Assembly (NCBI RefSeq): GCF_019649055.1
Contig: NW_026570229.1
Coordinates: 2,193,760-2,257,759 of the forward strand
Direction: 5' to 3'
Length of the DNA stretch: 64,000 nt
Source of the DNA: Paramacrobiotus metropolitanus
Taxonomy: Eukaryota > Tardigrada > Eutardigrada > Parachela > Macrobiotidae
Shown: in pieces, positions 1 through 10,800 of the stretch
Layout: each line of letters starts with the position of its first letter
Numbering within the stretch: the stretch's first letter is position 1
Made by a program: the position numbers and the translations under genes
The notes under the pieces: model-generated
Seen by the model: the letters and a program-made list of their open reading frames with translations, nothing else
Database searches by the model: none
What the model was told of the DNA's origin: nothing

Positions 1-46
1 GGCGGGATCCAGTTACTGGAGGAGCTTCGCGGGAAGGCTGATAATT
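1..46 (+). CDS. Possible 3' end of an exon, cut by the window edge
   Basis: The first 46 bases read as an open frame (GGIQLLEELRGKADNL) followed directly by a GT donor (gtaatt), and the sequence then turns AT-rich. This looks like an exon tail followed by an intron. The fragment weakly recalls CutC-type copper homeostasis proteins, but 15 residues are far too few for a family call. No continuing exon was recognised downstream, so it may also be chance. Confidence 0.22.
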
Positions 47-1113
47 TGGTAATTGCGGCCTACTATCTGTACATTCGTATTTGGTGAAAGTCTGAAAGTA
101 ACATTTCACTATGTGCCGTAAATTAACAGCAATTTAAATATCACATGTGACGTGTATAGATGCTAGTACGTACGTTCTTTACCTATAATTACTGTACACC
201 TTCTCCTACGTCACTGCGGTTGTTCAATTACTGCTATCTGTGATTCGCCTGTTCTCATCTTGATAGCGATGTATCTAGTGCTCCTCGTAGTCTATAAATT
301 CCCCTGTCATCGCTAATATCGGTATCAGTCTTGATCACTCTAGACTGGCAACTTGCTTTTAACTTTCCTCCTGCATATTTAGGGAACGTCCGCTATTCGG
401 CCGTTTCTGATGCAGAACCAGAGTGTTCCGACGTCTGATCAGCACAAGTCTGCCGAAACTTATCGGCGACAGTCAAATCCCATAGAAACTGTTTGTCGTT
501 CTGACAAGCATAACGGGTAAATCAAATGAATTTAGTGCAAAAAAAGGAGTCTATATCGTTTCAGAGTTAGTTAGCACGTTAGTTCTACTTTTGCAAGTGT
601 TGCTGAGACTTTTAGTAGGTTTAAGTGTAAGCCTATCTGTGCATCAGTCACTGCCGGAATTAAACTGATATCGGATGCCGGCAAATCTATCCGACATTAT
701 ATACATACTCGTATATATAAAACACCTGAACGCCAAACCCAGTTGATTTTGGAATATACTGTAGCTAACCCACGTCAGTCCCGGTTAGAACTTGGATGGA
801 TGGCCGCCCTTAGGATTACCAAGGGTTCTGCGTTGTAGATCATTAGATCATCTTTTGCCTTTTCTGGATGCATTTTCTTCTGTTTATGTGTGGTGAGCGA
901 CATTTTTATTACATTGTTAGGTGAAGTTTTGTCTAAGAACAGTTATCGCAGTGTTGTCGCCCTTCTTTGGAAATCGGCAAGCAAAGGCATGTTTTTCGAG
1001 GCTCGCTGTACCAAGTTGCATGTTACCAACGCTAGTAACCGCCTGTTGTACTCCAGTCCTACTGCATTTTTGTTTTAATTTCGTTATTTCGTTAATGTTC
1101 TTGCATTATCTTA
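47..1113. other. No gene recognised; contains one 5S relic
   Basis: AT-rich sequence with only short overlapping frames (890-1163) that lack codon bias, a signal peptide or splice context. The only feature seen is the degenerate 5S-like stretch at about 764-838. Confidence 0.5.
764..838 (+). pseudogene. Degenerate 5S rRNA relic (3' half)
   Basis: The order of short matches (cacgtcag, cccggttag, acttggatgg, tgttgtaga-like) follows the 3' half of the intact 5S genes elsewhere in the window, with many substitutions. The 5' half is barely recognisable. It is probably an old, dead 5S copy. Confidence 0.5.
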
Positions 1114-2028
1114 CCAGGGCACATTTTCCGGGTGTAAATTCAGAAAAATCTCCTCTCTTGTAAAAAGATAGTATACTACCGTAGTATGGTTAAAAAAATT
1201 ATCCCATCTGCCATGGTCCATGGGCGTGGCCAAAACAGAATTTAACAATAAATTCTACGCTATGCTGTAGCCTTTGGCCAGTGCACCGCATCATTCATTG
1301 TAACAGTACTGAACAACCTGTACGAGGCTATGTAATTTAACTATTTAAGTACTCGTCCAGCAAATCAAAGAAAAAGCAGTGCAAATTGTTTTCTACTGAA
1401 AAAACTGTAAACTGTACCATGTCTACAAAGAAACGGTAAATAATGATCGCAGTGCACTTCATAAGGTTGTTACATCCAAAGCAGTATACATAGCGCTAGA
1501 AGTTAGAACTATGTGTGGATATGGAGCATCTTTTGACGTCCACAGATAAAAGTTTTGAATAAACTTTTGAATAAACATGTTAAAGTTAACAGATAAAAGT
1601 TTTGAACGAGTTTTTAAGTTAAACTGGCGTTGTACAAATTGTTCGGTAACGTAATAAAGTACGATGCGGTGCACTGCCCATAGGCTACAGCATAGTGTAG
1701 AATTTATTGTTAAATTCTGTTTCGGGCACGCCCATTGACCATGGCAGATGGAATAAGTTTTTTAGACATATCGTACTATGGTAGTAAAACCAGGGCGCTA
1801 TCCACTGGAAACCGAGATACGGCTGAAAAAGGCGCCGATGGGGGAATCGAACCCCGGCTACGTCGTTAGATCCGCGTAGGCAGTACCACTGCACCACGGC
1901 GCAATACGTTGAAATCATTTGAAAAATTTTGTCGCTTTACGTGAGCCGCTTCTCTCCTCACAGTAGTATACTATCTTTTTACAAGAGATGAGATTTTTTT
2001 GAATTTACACCCGGAAAATGTGCCCTGG
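1114..2028. mobile_element. Long-TIR MITE with TTA target duplication (PIF/Harbinger-like)
   Basis: Two inverted arms face each other: about 1114-1290 and 1662-2028. The outer 29 bp match perfectly (beginning CCAGGGCACATTTTCC) and similarity continues inward for roughly 175 bp. Both ends are flanked by TTA (1111-1113 and 2029-2031), the 3-bp duplication typical of PIF/Harbinger transposition. There is no transposase frame, so it is non-autonomous. The right arm is interrupted at about 1790-1960 by an insertion carrying a tRNA-like sequence; removing it restores alignment of the arms. A TA-type element is possible if the first T is part of the flank. Confidence 0.75.
1831..1902 (-). tRNA. tRNA-like sequence (tRNA pseudogene or SINE head)
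   Basis: On the minus strand a 72-nt stretch has a GCGCCGT 5' arm pairing with TCGGCGC at the 3' end (one mismatch), a D-arm-like GCAG/CTGC hairpin with TGGTA loop, and a T arm with a good B box (GGTTCGATTCC). The anticodon arm is abnormal: CTACG/CGTAG closes a loop of about 12 nt, so no anticodon can be assigned. Tip sequences resemble tRNA-Gly. It sits in a roughly 170-bp insertion within a MITE arm, which suggests a tRNA-derived SINE or dead tRNA gene. Confidence 0.45.
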
Positions 2029-2031
2029 TTA

Positions 2032-2556
2032 GTACGTACTCATGGTACTCTGTACTTATGCAAGTATAAAATATCTGCATTTCTGAACTTTACAAGTATG
2101 AGCAGTAGAACGTTGTGAGAAGTTGCAAAACTTCTTAATTAGCTGATGCTGTGTTACCGACAAATCTTTTGTTATTGCTATAGGACCAGTCAATGCTCTC
2201 AGCCGGATGCGCACTCTAGCTCATAATTTTTTTGCGGAAGTGGTTGGTTTAAAACTCTGAAGTCATGCCAGTTACTGTCAACCGATACATTAGTCATTGC
2301 CCAAGGTCTTCTTGTCCTTAGTTACCGGTGCAACGAAAACATGCTGTACGCGGATGTTTAACGTGACTGAATGGTGCGGCACAACATTCATCACCGGACT
2401 GATCCGCCGTAAAACACTCCACAGCATCTGTACGTACAGTAAAAACGAAAACGGTTTTCACCGCTGGATCGGTCAACTGCAAACTGTGCACATCGCTGAG
2501 GCATAAACAACGGATCACCCCATGCCAGCAGCTAACCTTTCTTCCGCTCTCCAAAA
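2032..2556. other. Upstream region of the LRR gene; no separate gene seen
   Basis: The sequence between the MITE and the leucine-rich-repeat gene has only short frames (2297-2554, both strands) without recognisable content. It probably holds the promoter and 5' UTR of the gene starting at 2557; no clear TATA box is assigned. Confidence 0.4.
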
Positions 2557-4873
2557 ATGAAGGACCAGACGACTACTAGTCGAAGCCTGTGGTTTGTGGC
2601 AGTAATAATGTTGATCATTCCGGTGGTTGCTTCGATGCCCTTTATGAACGGGATGCCACCAGGTTTTGTTCTGTACAAATCAGCTTCCACCTGGGGCCAC
2701 TGCAATAATCTGGTGATGAGTGCTTGCAGCGCCCAATGGGATTATTGTTCGTGTAACCGGCCGGTTTTCAACGTCACCACAATACCGTCCAACGTCACTG
2801 AACTGTGGCTGGGCGACATCGACCATCGAGGCCGGTGGGACCGCGCCAAATGCCCGCCGAGTTGTCTGCTGGACACCTCCGCACCATTACCGTATCGCCG
2901 GAATCTGACCGCGATCGCGTTGTACGATTTTTGGGTGGTCCCCGCTGATGGCCCGTTTCCGGTGGGCCGCTTCCTCAAGAACTTCAAAACCACCGTGACG
3001 AAACTGACTCTCCATACGATCCACCTGCCGTCTATAACACGGGATACGTTTGCGGGATTCGCTGCGCTGGAGACACTGCGGTTGGCTAACAACCGGATAG
3101 TAACGATTACTGTGGACGCTTTTGCGTCGCTTCGTGCTCCGGACAAAATACCAGGCATTTTATCCACCCCACGACTCCACTTCATCATGTTGGAGGATAA
3201 TAACCTGACAGCGGTGGACTGGACGATATTCGAACCGCTGGCTGCTAGCCTTAAAGTAAGCGTCCATACGAGTACTACGACGTTTTTCGCATTCCAGACA
3301 TGATTGTAGTTCTGTACTTTATTTCAATAGCGTGATAACAATATCCAGATCTAATTACGGTTAAACAAAACAATATTCTCAACGGTACCGATTACTGAAG
3401 CAGCATTATCACGTTGAATTCCTGAAGAGATTTTCTGTTTCAAAACTCGAGACTACGAATCTCGCCAGTTTGTAGCGAAATCCTCTCCCCAATCTCGTTA
3501 ACAAATTGTTTGGCAGATGTACGAAAACCGGTAGATGTAGGTACTTCCAGAAATTCATTCATTCATACATGCACTCACGTTAAAGTCTCCTTTAATGGAG
3601 TTTGGCTACTGTAGTTGCTATAATACTCGTAATAATCAAATAATTATTTAATGTTAATTGCCTAGCCTGGTGGTAGTACGTCTGGCTTTAAGATTGTATG
3701 TCCTGGGTTCGATTCCTAGGTGGGTAACTTTTATCTCATAAAATCAAACCAAAAAAAGTATAAAATTTTCAAAATTAAACAAAAAAATTTTCCAACAGCC
3801 TAAAAACCCAAAGGTTTTCACCTTAGGGTTAAAGTCTCCTTTAATGGAGTTTGGCTACTGTAGTTGCTATAATAATAATAATAATAATAATAATATGGAA
3901 TCGCGTACCGGACAACAGAGACACTACTTATATTCTCCGCGTTGTTCTACATGACAAATGTTTTTTTCAAAAATCGATTACGTGGCAACTATCGTTTTTA
4001 TACAGCACAAGCTTATACACGAGATTAATAAAAAACTTCTCCAAGTTTTTTGATGTGGAACAACTCGGAAAATACCGCGTCTCTGTTGTCCGGTACGCGA
4101 TTCCATATTGTGAAAATGTCCGGAAGGCGAGAAACGTCGAAGTACAAATACCAAACGGTGAGCGGTTGCTAATTTGCTTGGCTCCCGCAAAGGCCATTTA
4201 CGAACTAACGACTGCTTTGTTCTTTTTTTACTGCTCAGACTGACGTGCACGTGCACATATAGAGTACTTGGCTATTAGCCAATTATGCTAAAACCACTGA
4301 TTAAAAATTTTTTGATGCGTTTTGCAGACAATTGCACTAAGCGGAAACAACATTCAGAGCATCTATTTTAGCCATTTCTTCACGCTCCCTGGAATCGAGT
4401 ATGTGAGCTTGCCGGGAAACAGCCTGACCGGCATCACTGACCAGCTCTTGCGCAGTGTTGCTCCGTACGATCTCCGTCCGTTTTTGAATATTCAGTTCAA
4501 TCCGATGTGCCCAGTCGATGTACAGTGCCGCTGCTCATCTATGGCTAATCTGTGGGACTGGTATGGAAAGTCGCCCCGTCTGTACAGGCGGTTACTCCCG
4601 CCTGGATCCACGGATTGCCTCAACTACCCGCAAGCAGACTACTTCACTTGCGGAAACTACAGTGTTCTTGAATATGAACCTGCCTCATCCAGATTTCAGA
4701 ATGTGCTAGAGGCGACCAGCGGCAAATCTTATCAACGATGCGAGGCTATGGATTTCGCTAATATCGCACGCGGAGCCAAATCTAAAGCCCGGAATCCTTT
4801 CGGTCAGCTGTTTCCGCCAACGCTTGGAGATTATTTCTTGAAAATGGCCGCGGCTTTAGAAAAAACGTCATGA
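2557..4873 (+). CDS. Secreted leucine-rich-repeat protein (2 exons)
   Basis: Exons 2557-3255 and 4328-4873, joined in phase 0 (AAA|gtaagc ... tttgcag|ACA), give about 414 residues. An N-terminal hydrophobic stretch (residues about 11-26, FVAVIMLIIPVVA) is a signal peptide. A Cys-rich N-cap region follows (CSCNRP and CPPSC). At least four leucine-rich repeats run from about residue 148 to 270, for example LETLRLANNRI, LHFIMLEDNNL and TIALSGNNI, and a C-terminal Cys-rich cap begins at NPMCPVDVQCRC. No transmembrane helix, Ig or TIR domain is seen, so it is probably extracellular, binding an unknown ligand. Several N-glycosylation sequons (NVT, NLT) are present. The 1072-bp intron carries a tRNA-like insertion and a fold-back repeat. 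The splice junction inside the repeat array supports one gene rather than two frames. Confidence 0.8.
3579..3874 (+). repeat. Insertion bounded by 47-bp direct repeats, with tRNA-like core
   Basis: An identical 47-bp sequence (starting gttaaagtctcctttaatgg) lies at 3579-3625 and 3828-3874. The roughly 200 bp between them contain the tRNA-like sequence at 3658-3728. The second copy runs into an (AAT)n microsatellite (about 3871-3894). The repeats could be an unusually long target-site duplication or a segmental duplication. The whole unit lies in the intron of the LRR gene. Confidence 0.75.
3658..3728 (+). tRNA. tRNA-like sequence (SINE head or pseudogene)
   Basis: TTGCCTA at the start pairs with TGGGTAA at the end over 7 bp including wobbles. 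The T arm CCTGG/CTAGG encloses TTCGATT, and the B box GGTTCGATTCC and an A-box-like TGGTGGTAGTA are present. No proper 5-bp anticodon stem can be drawn, so it is unlikely to be a working tRNA gene. The internal Pol III promoter and the flanking direct repeats point to a tRNA-derived short retroelement. Confidence 0.45.
3893..4108. repeat. Fold-back element with 30-bp perfect inverted repeats
   Basis: 3893-3922 (begins atatggaatcgcgtaccg) is the exact reverse complement of 4079-4108, with about 156 bp between the arms. It lies in the LRR gene intron directly after an (AAT)n tract. It looks like a small MITE; no frame of interest lies inside and the family is unknown. Confidence 0.75.
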
Positions 4874-5194
4874 GCTTAAATCAAATCAAATTATGAACTC
4901 GCTATGCACACACTGCCTGTACTTGCGTACGTACGTATGTCTTGTCTGTTCTATACTGTAGTACATGTACTACCAGTACCCACCGCTCTTATCGTCTCCT
5001 TCATCCAGCTCTTCTTAAGAAACAGCTCTTCTTAAGAAACATTGTACGAGTATGTTTGTCGAGCTGCAGAATACTATGATACATCTATTCAATACGGTTA
5101 GTGTCGGTGTGGCAAACATGTTAGATATGGCCCATTTCGTACCACTCTAGAAAACCGACCACATGTTTTTGTTACCGTATTCCAAGCAATCCTA
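4874..5194. other. Short intergenic region with a 17-bp tandem duplication
   Basis: Between the LRR stop codon and the retrotransposon fragment. The only structure is a two-copy direct repeat of 17 bp (CAGCTCTTCTTAAGAAA at 5006-5022 and 5023-5039). No gene seen. Confidence 0.5.
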
Positions 5195-6775
5195 AGTATT
5201 GAATATAAATTTTATTGGCAAAACGATACAGTCACAAGTTTCCTATAAAAGTGAAAGATTTGTACTGAATGCACAGCCTCAGCCGACTACGGAAATAGGC
5301 GGCCTAATCACACAGAACATTTCGTCTAAGTTAGCCGATACTGGTGCTGTTCCCATGACAGAAGCCGCGTTCCCGCGTTGGATGTCAATGCTGATTCGTT
5401 GGCGCAGAAACTCCATCGCCCGTACCTCGCCTGTTTCCTGTTGTATCATCTTCCCGACTTCGGTGACCAAACGAGAGGCGTCCGGTCCGAGTGGTCCGAG
5501 TGTTTCGACGCCAAATGCACGGAACAGGTAATCTCGGGTGAGTTCCTGATACTTCGCCACTTTATCCTGCTCTGCGCGCGCTGCGGCTGCCCCCGCTTGC
5601 TTCGATGTTGCCGCGATGTGTGACAAGGCTACCGTGCACACACATGTGGCATCCCAGGTCAACATCTTTCCTCTTTCCCAAGGAACCAAAGTCACTCCGT
5701 CGGGGCGCTTCCCGCTGGTAAGGCAAGTACCAGGTGGTTCCAGTTCCGTTTCAATACCGGCGGAAGCGAAGGCGCGCTTTAAAGTGGCATTGATGCAACT
5801 GTGCCTCGGCTTCCGGCCCCGGCTTTTTTTGCAGCTCAGGCCGTGGTATCCTCGCGCATCAGCCCATTCACCACAATTACAACGGTGTGGAATGGTGACT
5901 GGTACGCCGAGACGCAGGCCGACAGCAATTCTGAGTGTGGTATCGTTTAGGAAGTTTCCGAGGGTTGCGGCTGGAAGTGCTTCCAGCCATGCGCCGTTAT
6001 CTTTAGTGCTCACACCACGAAGACGAGCTTCACTTGACATGTCCGACTGGGCTGCCACCAGCAGGGCTTCTGCCATGCCCCGGATGATCGGTTCATCCCA
6101 TGTCTTCTGGAATTTTCGGGTTTCGGAAGTCGGGAGATCGGCTTCGGTTGTTCGCTGCCAGTCTTCTAAGGCGCCACAACAGTAGATTTCCGGGTCGAAA
6201 ACTACTATCTCGTTGGTCAGTTTAGCTACTGAGTAAGCCGAGGCCAAAAAGGCCGGGAGGGCCAGCTTCTCAATGCTCCGAATTCCGAGACCGCCCTGTG
6301 CGACCGGAAGTGACGCTTGCGTCCATATGGCGTCAGTGATATTCACATTGGTAATTCGGGGCAGACAACGGATTATCATTTTATCGAACTGTCGCAACAG
6401 CTCTCCTTGCAAAATAACACCGTGCAGTTCGCAACCTGTAGATCATTCTTACTGGCCCCATGCTGCATTTCAAAAGATACAACGCGTGGTGGGCAGGGAG
6501 CAGGTTTAAGCATTGAGTCATCCTGGCGATCTTATCGGTTTCAGCAGCTAGGGTGCCCGCAACCGCGTCATCGTGGAGTGGTGCGCCGAGGTAATTCAAC
6601 GCGCTCAGGTGTGGCAATTGTAAATCAGGAAACGATAGAAGAAATGCGTCATTTACTCTTTGGCGATCGGTTTCGGACCCTCCGATCACTACCAATTCGC
6701 ATTTTGCGATGTTCAGATGCAGCCCGGCGTTTTTCAGCGCTTCTTGCAAAGTACATAGGTCATCGTACACGGCTT
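5195..6775 (-). mobile_element. 5'-truncated, frameshifted non-LTR retrotransposon fragment
   Basis: Minus-strand frames 6770-6381 and 6412-5279 match, in order, the C-terminal two thirds of the element at 45.9-48.8 kb: the end of the reverse transcriptase (KCELVVIGG, LLPAHHAL), the linker (WTQASLPVAQGGLGIRS), a Cys/His knuckle (CNC...HGLSC) and the restriction-like endonuclease core (RPDG, then WDAT). The frames change at about 6420, consistent with one base lost. The fragment starts downstream of the YxDD motif, so 5' truncation removed the catalytic core. An AATAAA near 5203 and an AT-rich tail probably mark its 3' end. It is a dead copy, clearly diverged from the one at 46 kb. Confidence 0.85.
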
Positions 6776-6882
6776 AATCTTGAAAAGCTTTAGTCGTGAG
6801 ATATTTTTTAAAGTTGTTAATGAACAATTTATGTGCCATATAAAAACTGAAGGTAACGTTTTTAAGCGATAATCTGTGCTTT

Positions 6883-7849
6883 TTATTTCGTACCACTTCC
6901 ATCCAATGACCGGTTTTGCCTCGTGGGTGATGCTGGGTATGGTGACCCGTTGCTTCCTTGTTTTGCACGACAGAATCCGAATGTTGGATCGGTATATTGA
7001 CAAACAGCATTCGGACAGCATGGTGGTATACTTGATACATTACGCGCGCATCCCTCGCCTTCCTGCTGACAACGTTCCACGCGCAACTGAATAAAAAAAC
7101 CCAAATAACAATCAGCAAGGAATTTCATAATCTGTGCTGCTTTTTCTTTAGCAGAAGCACTGCTCTATATCTGTAATATAACTTTGCAGTCTGCAATTCA
7201 TTTTTAGCATGCCAAAGCATACGTTTGTGAAATTTTTGGAAATGCTGGTATGTTAAACATTTATGCAGTACAAACTTTAATTTATCTACTGTAAATGCAC
7301 GGTCACACTACAAAAATTCCTCAGTTTTTCATAGAGAGTGGCTCATCGGTGCATCAGCTAAAGCTTTTGCTTTTTCCCATTCCCAACGCAGTATTTTCTA
7401 TCAGTTGCAACGTTTCATTGCAAAACGATTCGTGTACAGATATACGATACCTATGTGCACTTGCACCCGCACTTATCGTAAGCGAAAATTTCGTGGCAAA
7501 GAAAGCAGTGAAGTAAAGGCAAAGTACAAAATTTCAGACGCGTTTAAGTAATTGCGCAAAAAACCGCTTGTAATATACTCGTAATTTCTTCTAACTATGG
7601 TGCCAAAAGCAGCGCAAAGATACTGCAATATGACAATTATTTTGATCCAGAACCATTTGAACCAGCGCCACAGCATTCGTTACTAGTACTGGTAAAGCTA
7701 CTGATATTTAAAAATTTACAGTTTACTCAAAAAAATTTAGAAAGTAACACAATGCAAATGTCTCTGCAAAACTTTCTGTCACTTACCGCTGAAATCGGTC
7801 CTAGAAAAATGGCAGCAAAGGTCAACACAAATATCAGCTGCGTCGCCAT
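6883..7849 (-). CDS. Small secreted cystine-knot-like (knottin) peptide, 2 exons
   Basis: Exon 1 (7849-7787) encodes a clean 21-residue signal peptide (MATQLIFVLTFAAIFLGPIS) and ends at a strong donor, GCG|gtaagt. Exon 2 (7086-6883) follows an acceptor with a T-rich tract (ttattcag) and continues in phase 0. The mature part of about 67 residues has six cysteines in the spacing C-x6-C-x9-CC-x4-C-x9-C, the signature of inhibitor cystine-knot folds, then a Ser/Pro/Gly-rich tail without cysteines. Knottins occur as antimicrobial, signalling, protease-inhibitor and venom peptides; the sequence alone does not say which, and I do not infer toxicity. The intron is 700 bp. Alternative: a different first exon, but the signal exon and phase fit well. 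The stop codon lies about 100 bp from the retrotransposon fragment. Confidence 0.7.
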
Positions 7850-10800
7850 AGAAAATGGAGTTATGGAGCGTTACCGCCCGCGAAAAACTAGTAACTTGTT
7901 ATATATAACGACTCGGCAATCATGTACGAAAGGGTTAAATCTACTTGTTGAAAACAACAGTTCGAAAACAGCGGATGTTTTACTCAACTTTTATACGCCT
8001 TGTACGAGCACTCGTGGCATGAAACTGGTACTGGACAATGCATGATTCCCGATAGTCTGGGGTCACCTTGATTGAAGGGTCTTTGAATAACCGGAAAGAA
8101 CGTTCCGTATTAAGCGCCGAATTTGCTGTTATTATGAGTACTTTGGTCTGGTAAACGCTGGTGTTGCAAGCTGTCAGGGATTTCTGTAAGGCTTACTTTT
8201 GAATTTCGCCTTATAATATCTTGAAACACGAAATTGTTCCATGGAACATGCTGTTTACGTAAGCTTTCCCGGCACTATCGCTCAAGATCAGACGTGCTTA
8301 TGCTGTACTCGCAAACTGCACCCGGTAATCGTTGTTGGTTATTTCATGTTGAACCATAAAAAATTATATTATTCTTTAAACTCATTCATTTGAGCAAGGG
8401 TTGAATATATATGAAAATAAACGTTGAACTGCCATTTAATGAAATAGTTTTGAAGGTACGATTATTTTGCCGAACTGCCAGTACCATGAAAACACTGCGA
8501 GACAAATTTCTCGTAGAGAAATACGTCAGGGCGGATGAACGGCAATTTTATAATTCAGTGTGCTTTTACACAAGCGCTTCCGACGTAACTTGCTGTTAGT
8601 ACTTATTGTTAGATGCGTAACTAATGGATTTTACATAAAGTGAGCATGAAAATGAACACATTTACAAAGCGCTCTCATCAGCAAATTATGCAGCAAAACA
8701 TTCTGTAATTTTTTTTTAAGATAAACTGTTAGACTCCATATGGCTACAAAGTGTTGAACTGGCACAGTACAAACGAATAGAAAACGAAACATATGACATC
8801 AGCGGTCGGCTTACAACATAAAAATGTCCATGTTAAAAGGAACACAGAACATATTCTTGAATCATACAAGCAGAACCTGAGGAAACCACGACTGCGCCGC
8901 ATTTTGATATTATAATTAAAATTTTGATGTAGTTTAATTTCTTGATGCCAATAAATTGAATTTAGTCGAAAGAGCTCGTATCAAGCTTAGCAAAGTCAGG
9001 ATGCTGTCTGCTTCTGTGTCGACGAGTTAAATTTCAAATACTGAAAAAGCACAGTACTGTAAGTGTATGGCGCCCTGTATATAACTCCTGTAACTATACG
9101 GTAAAATAGCTTGTCTGTCAGCCGCCAGTTTAGTTTACATCTGGCACAGGCAGTATCTAAATTGTAATAAACAACCCGATAATTATGGTTAGTACCGCAG
9201 GGATTTTCTGAGATTCTATAACATGATTGTTATAACGTACAAGTTTTAGTACTTCATGAAATGCGTAGCTGCTTTTCGTCCTGCTGGTTTGTCAAGGCAG
9301 CACGGTCTCAAATATGAGTTTAACAATAGTGCTCAGTGATAACCGCAGTTTGATGCATCGCTTTAAAAATCGCGTCTAAAAATGCAGGTATGGTTTTTCG
9401 GATGACGACTGCAAATACAACACGGCACTTGAAATGTAAAGCGTTCTTTACCGGAATTCTGCTGGTAGTGCCGCGCAAGCTTCTTGGCTATGATTTCATC
9501 CTGAAAATTCACGATTAAGCGTTTTCAAAGCTAGCAAAGTTCTTGGTAGCAGTGCCGTTACCGCCACTACACTAGACTCTCATGTTTATTTTTACGACAT
9601 TTGCATTTCATCCAGGATGTACATAAGTGCCCAATGTAAATATGTACCAGCATCACCGTTTCCAGTAAAACCATCTTCATGTTTGAATAAACTGAGAAAC
9701 ACGTACGGAGATACTATCATTTTCGCATTCAATTATTGTTCATCCGCATGCCCACAACTGTACATGCATACACAGGCAAAACTACAGGTTTGCGCTTAAA
9801 ACCTTTTTTGAAACCGTTAAATAGTCTGGCCGCGTTTGCGCTTTTGACATATAGTTCTGTTAAAAGTGGAAATTCGGAAAACTGCACTACGGGAAGTTTG
9901 TTTTAGGTAATTGTATAATAACGCCACCAGAAACCAACCAACTACTGTAGTAAAGTACGTACTTACAGTATGCGAATTTTGACAGAAATGGATAACTACG
10001 TTGAAATATCGCGCAACAAAATTTTTCCTGTCTGGCGTAACCATGCAGTATCTCTAAAGGTATCGTACCCTTTGGTACTGTACTAACTATGAGCTTTGTT
10101 ACAACTTCCCGCCGCATTTATCTTGCCAGCGACACAGAAAAACTGCAGAAAGTGTTTTTATTTTAGCCTGTCATATTAAACTATCATGTTTTTGGTGACA
10201 TTTGTTCATGTCGATTGTCGGGTATGCTTGCGCTGTTTACTCGTCGCGCTGTAAAGGTACAGGTACTTTGTAGAGCGCGAATTAGCGATTAGAATGATGG
10301 CCACTAGACGCCACAATTATTGCAATGACAAATTGCATACTTGCAATATTAAATTAATAACTGTAGACAACATAACAGAAAACAAAAGTTAAATACCATA
10401 AATATGGATACGCGGTGGATACACCAATATTATTTTGGCATGTGGATACCAACAGCAAATGTATGCAGAGCAGTATGGCGTGTAGGGCCGTAGTAGGGTA
10501 CGTATTCCGGCCAAACGCCGGCCTCCTGGAAAACAGTCGCGAAATTTCAGTTTGTTTGTTATTGCGGCATTCCGGCCGATCACAGGGAAAGTACCTGCCA
10601 TTGTCGCAATTACACAAGCTGCCCGATGTCGATAAATCAATCTGACCGTAACTACTGTGGGACATATCCCTCTCGCGTACAATGCAAATTATGCAATGGA
10701 ATCCTACATACTTTGCTGTTCACGGTTTTGTCTACGATTCCGGTTCTTTTCATCGAGTTTCAAGCGTCTATGGAAGCCATCATTTATTAAAACCTACTCT

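Noticed and set aside
5616-6185. 189-codon plus-strand ORF
   Set aside because: Antisense to the retrotransposon endonuclease region; no independent support.
7473-7676. Minus-strand 67-codon ORF with a hydrophobic, signal-like start
   Set aside because: Considered as first exon of the knottin gene; the exon at 7849-7787 has a cleaner signal peptide and a better donor in the right phase.
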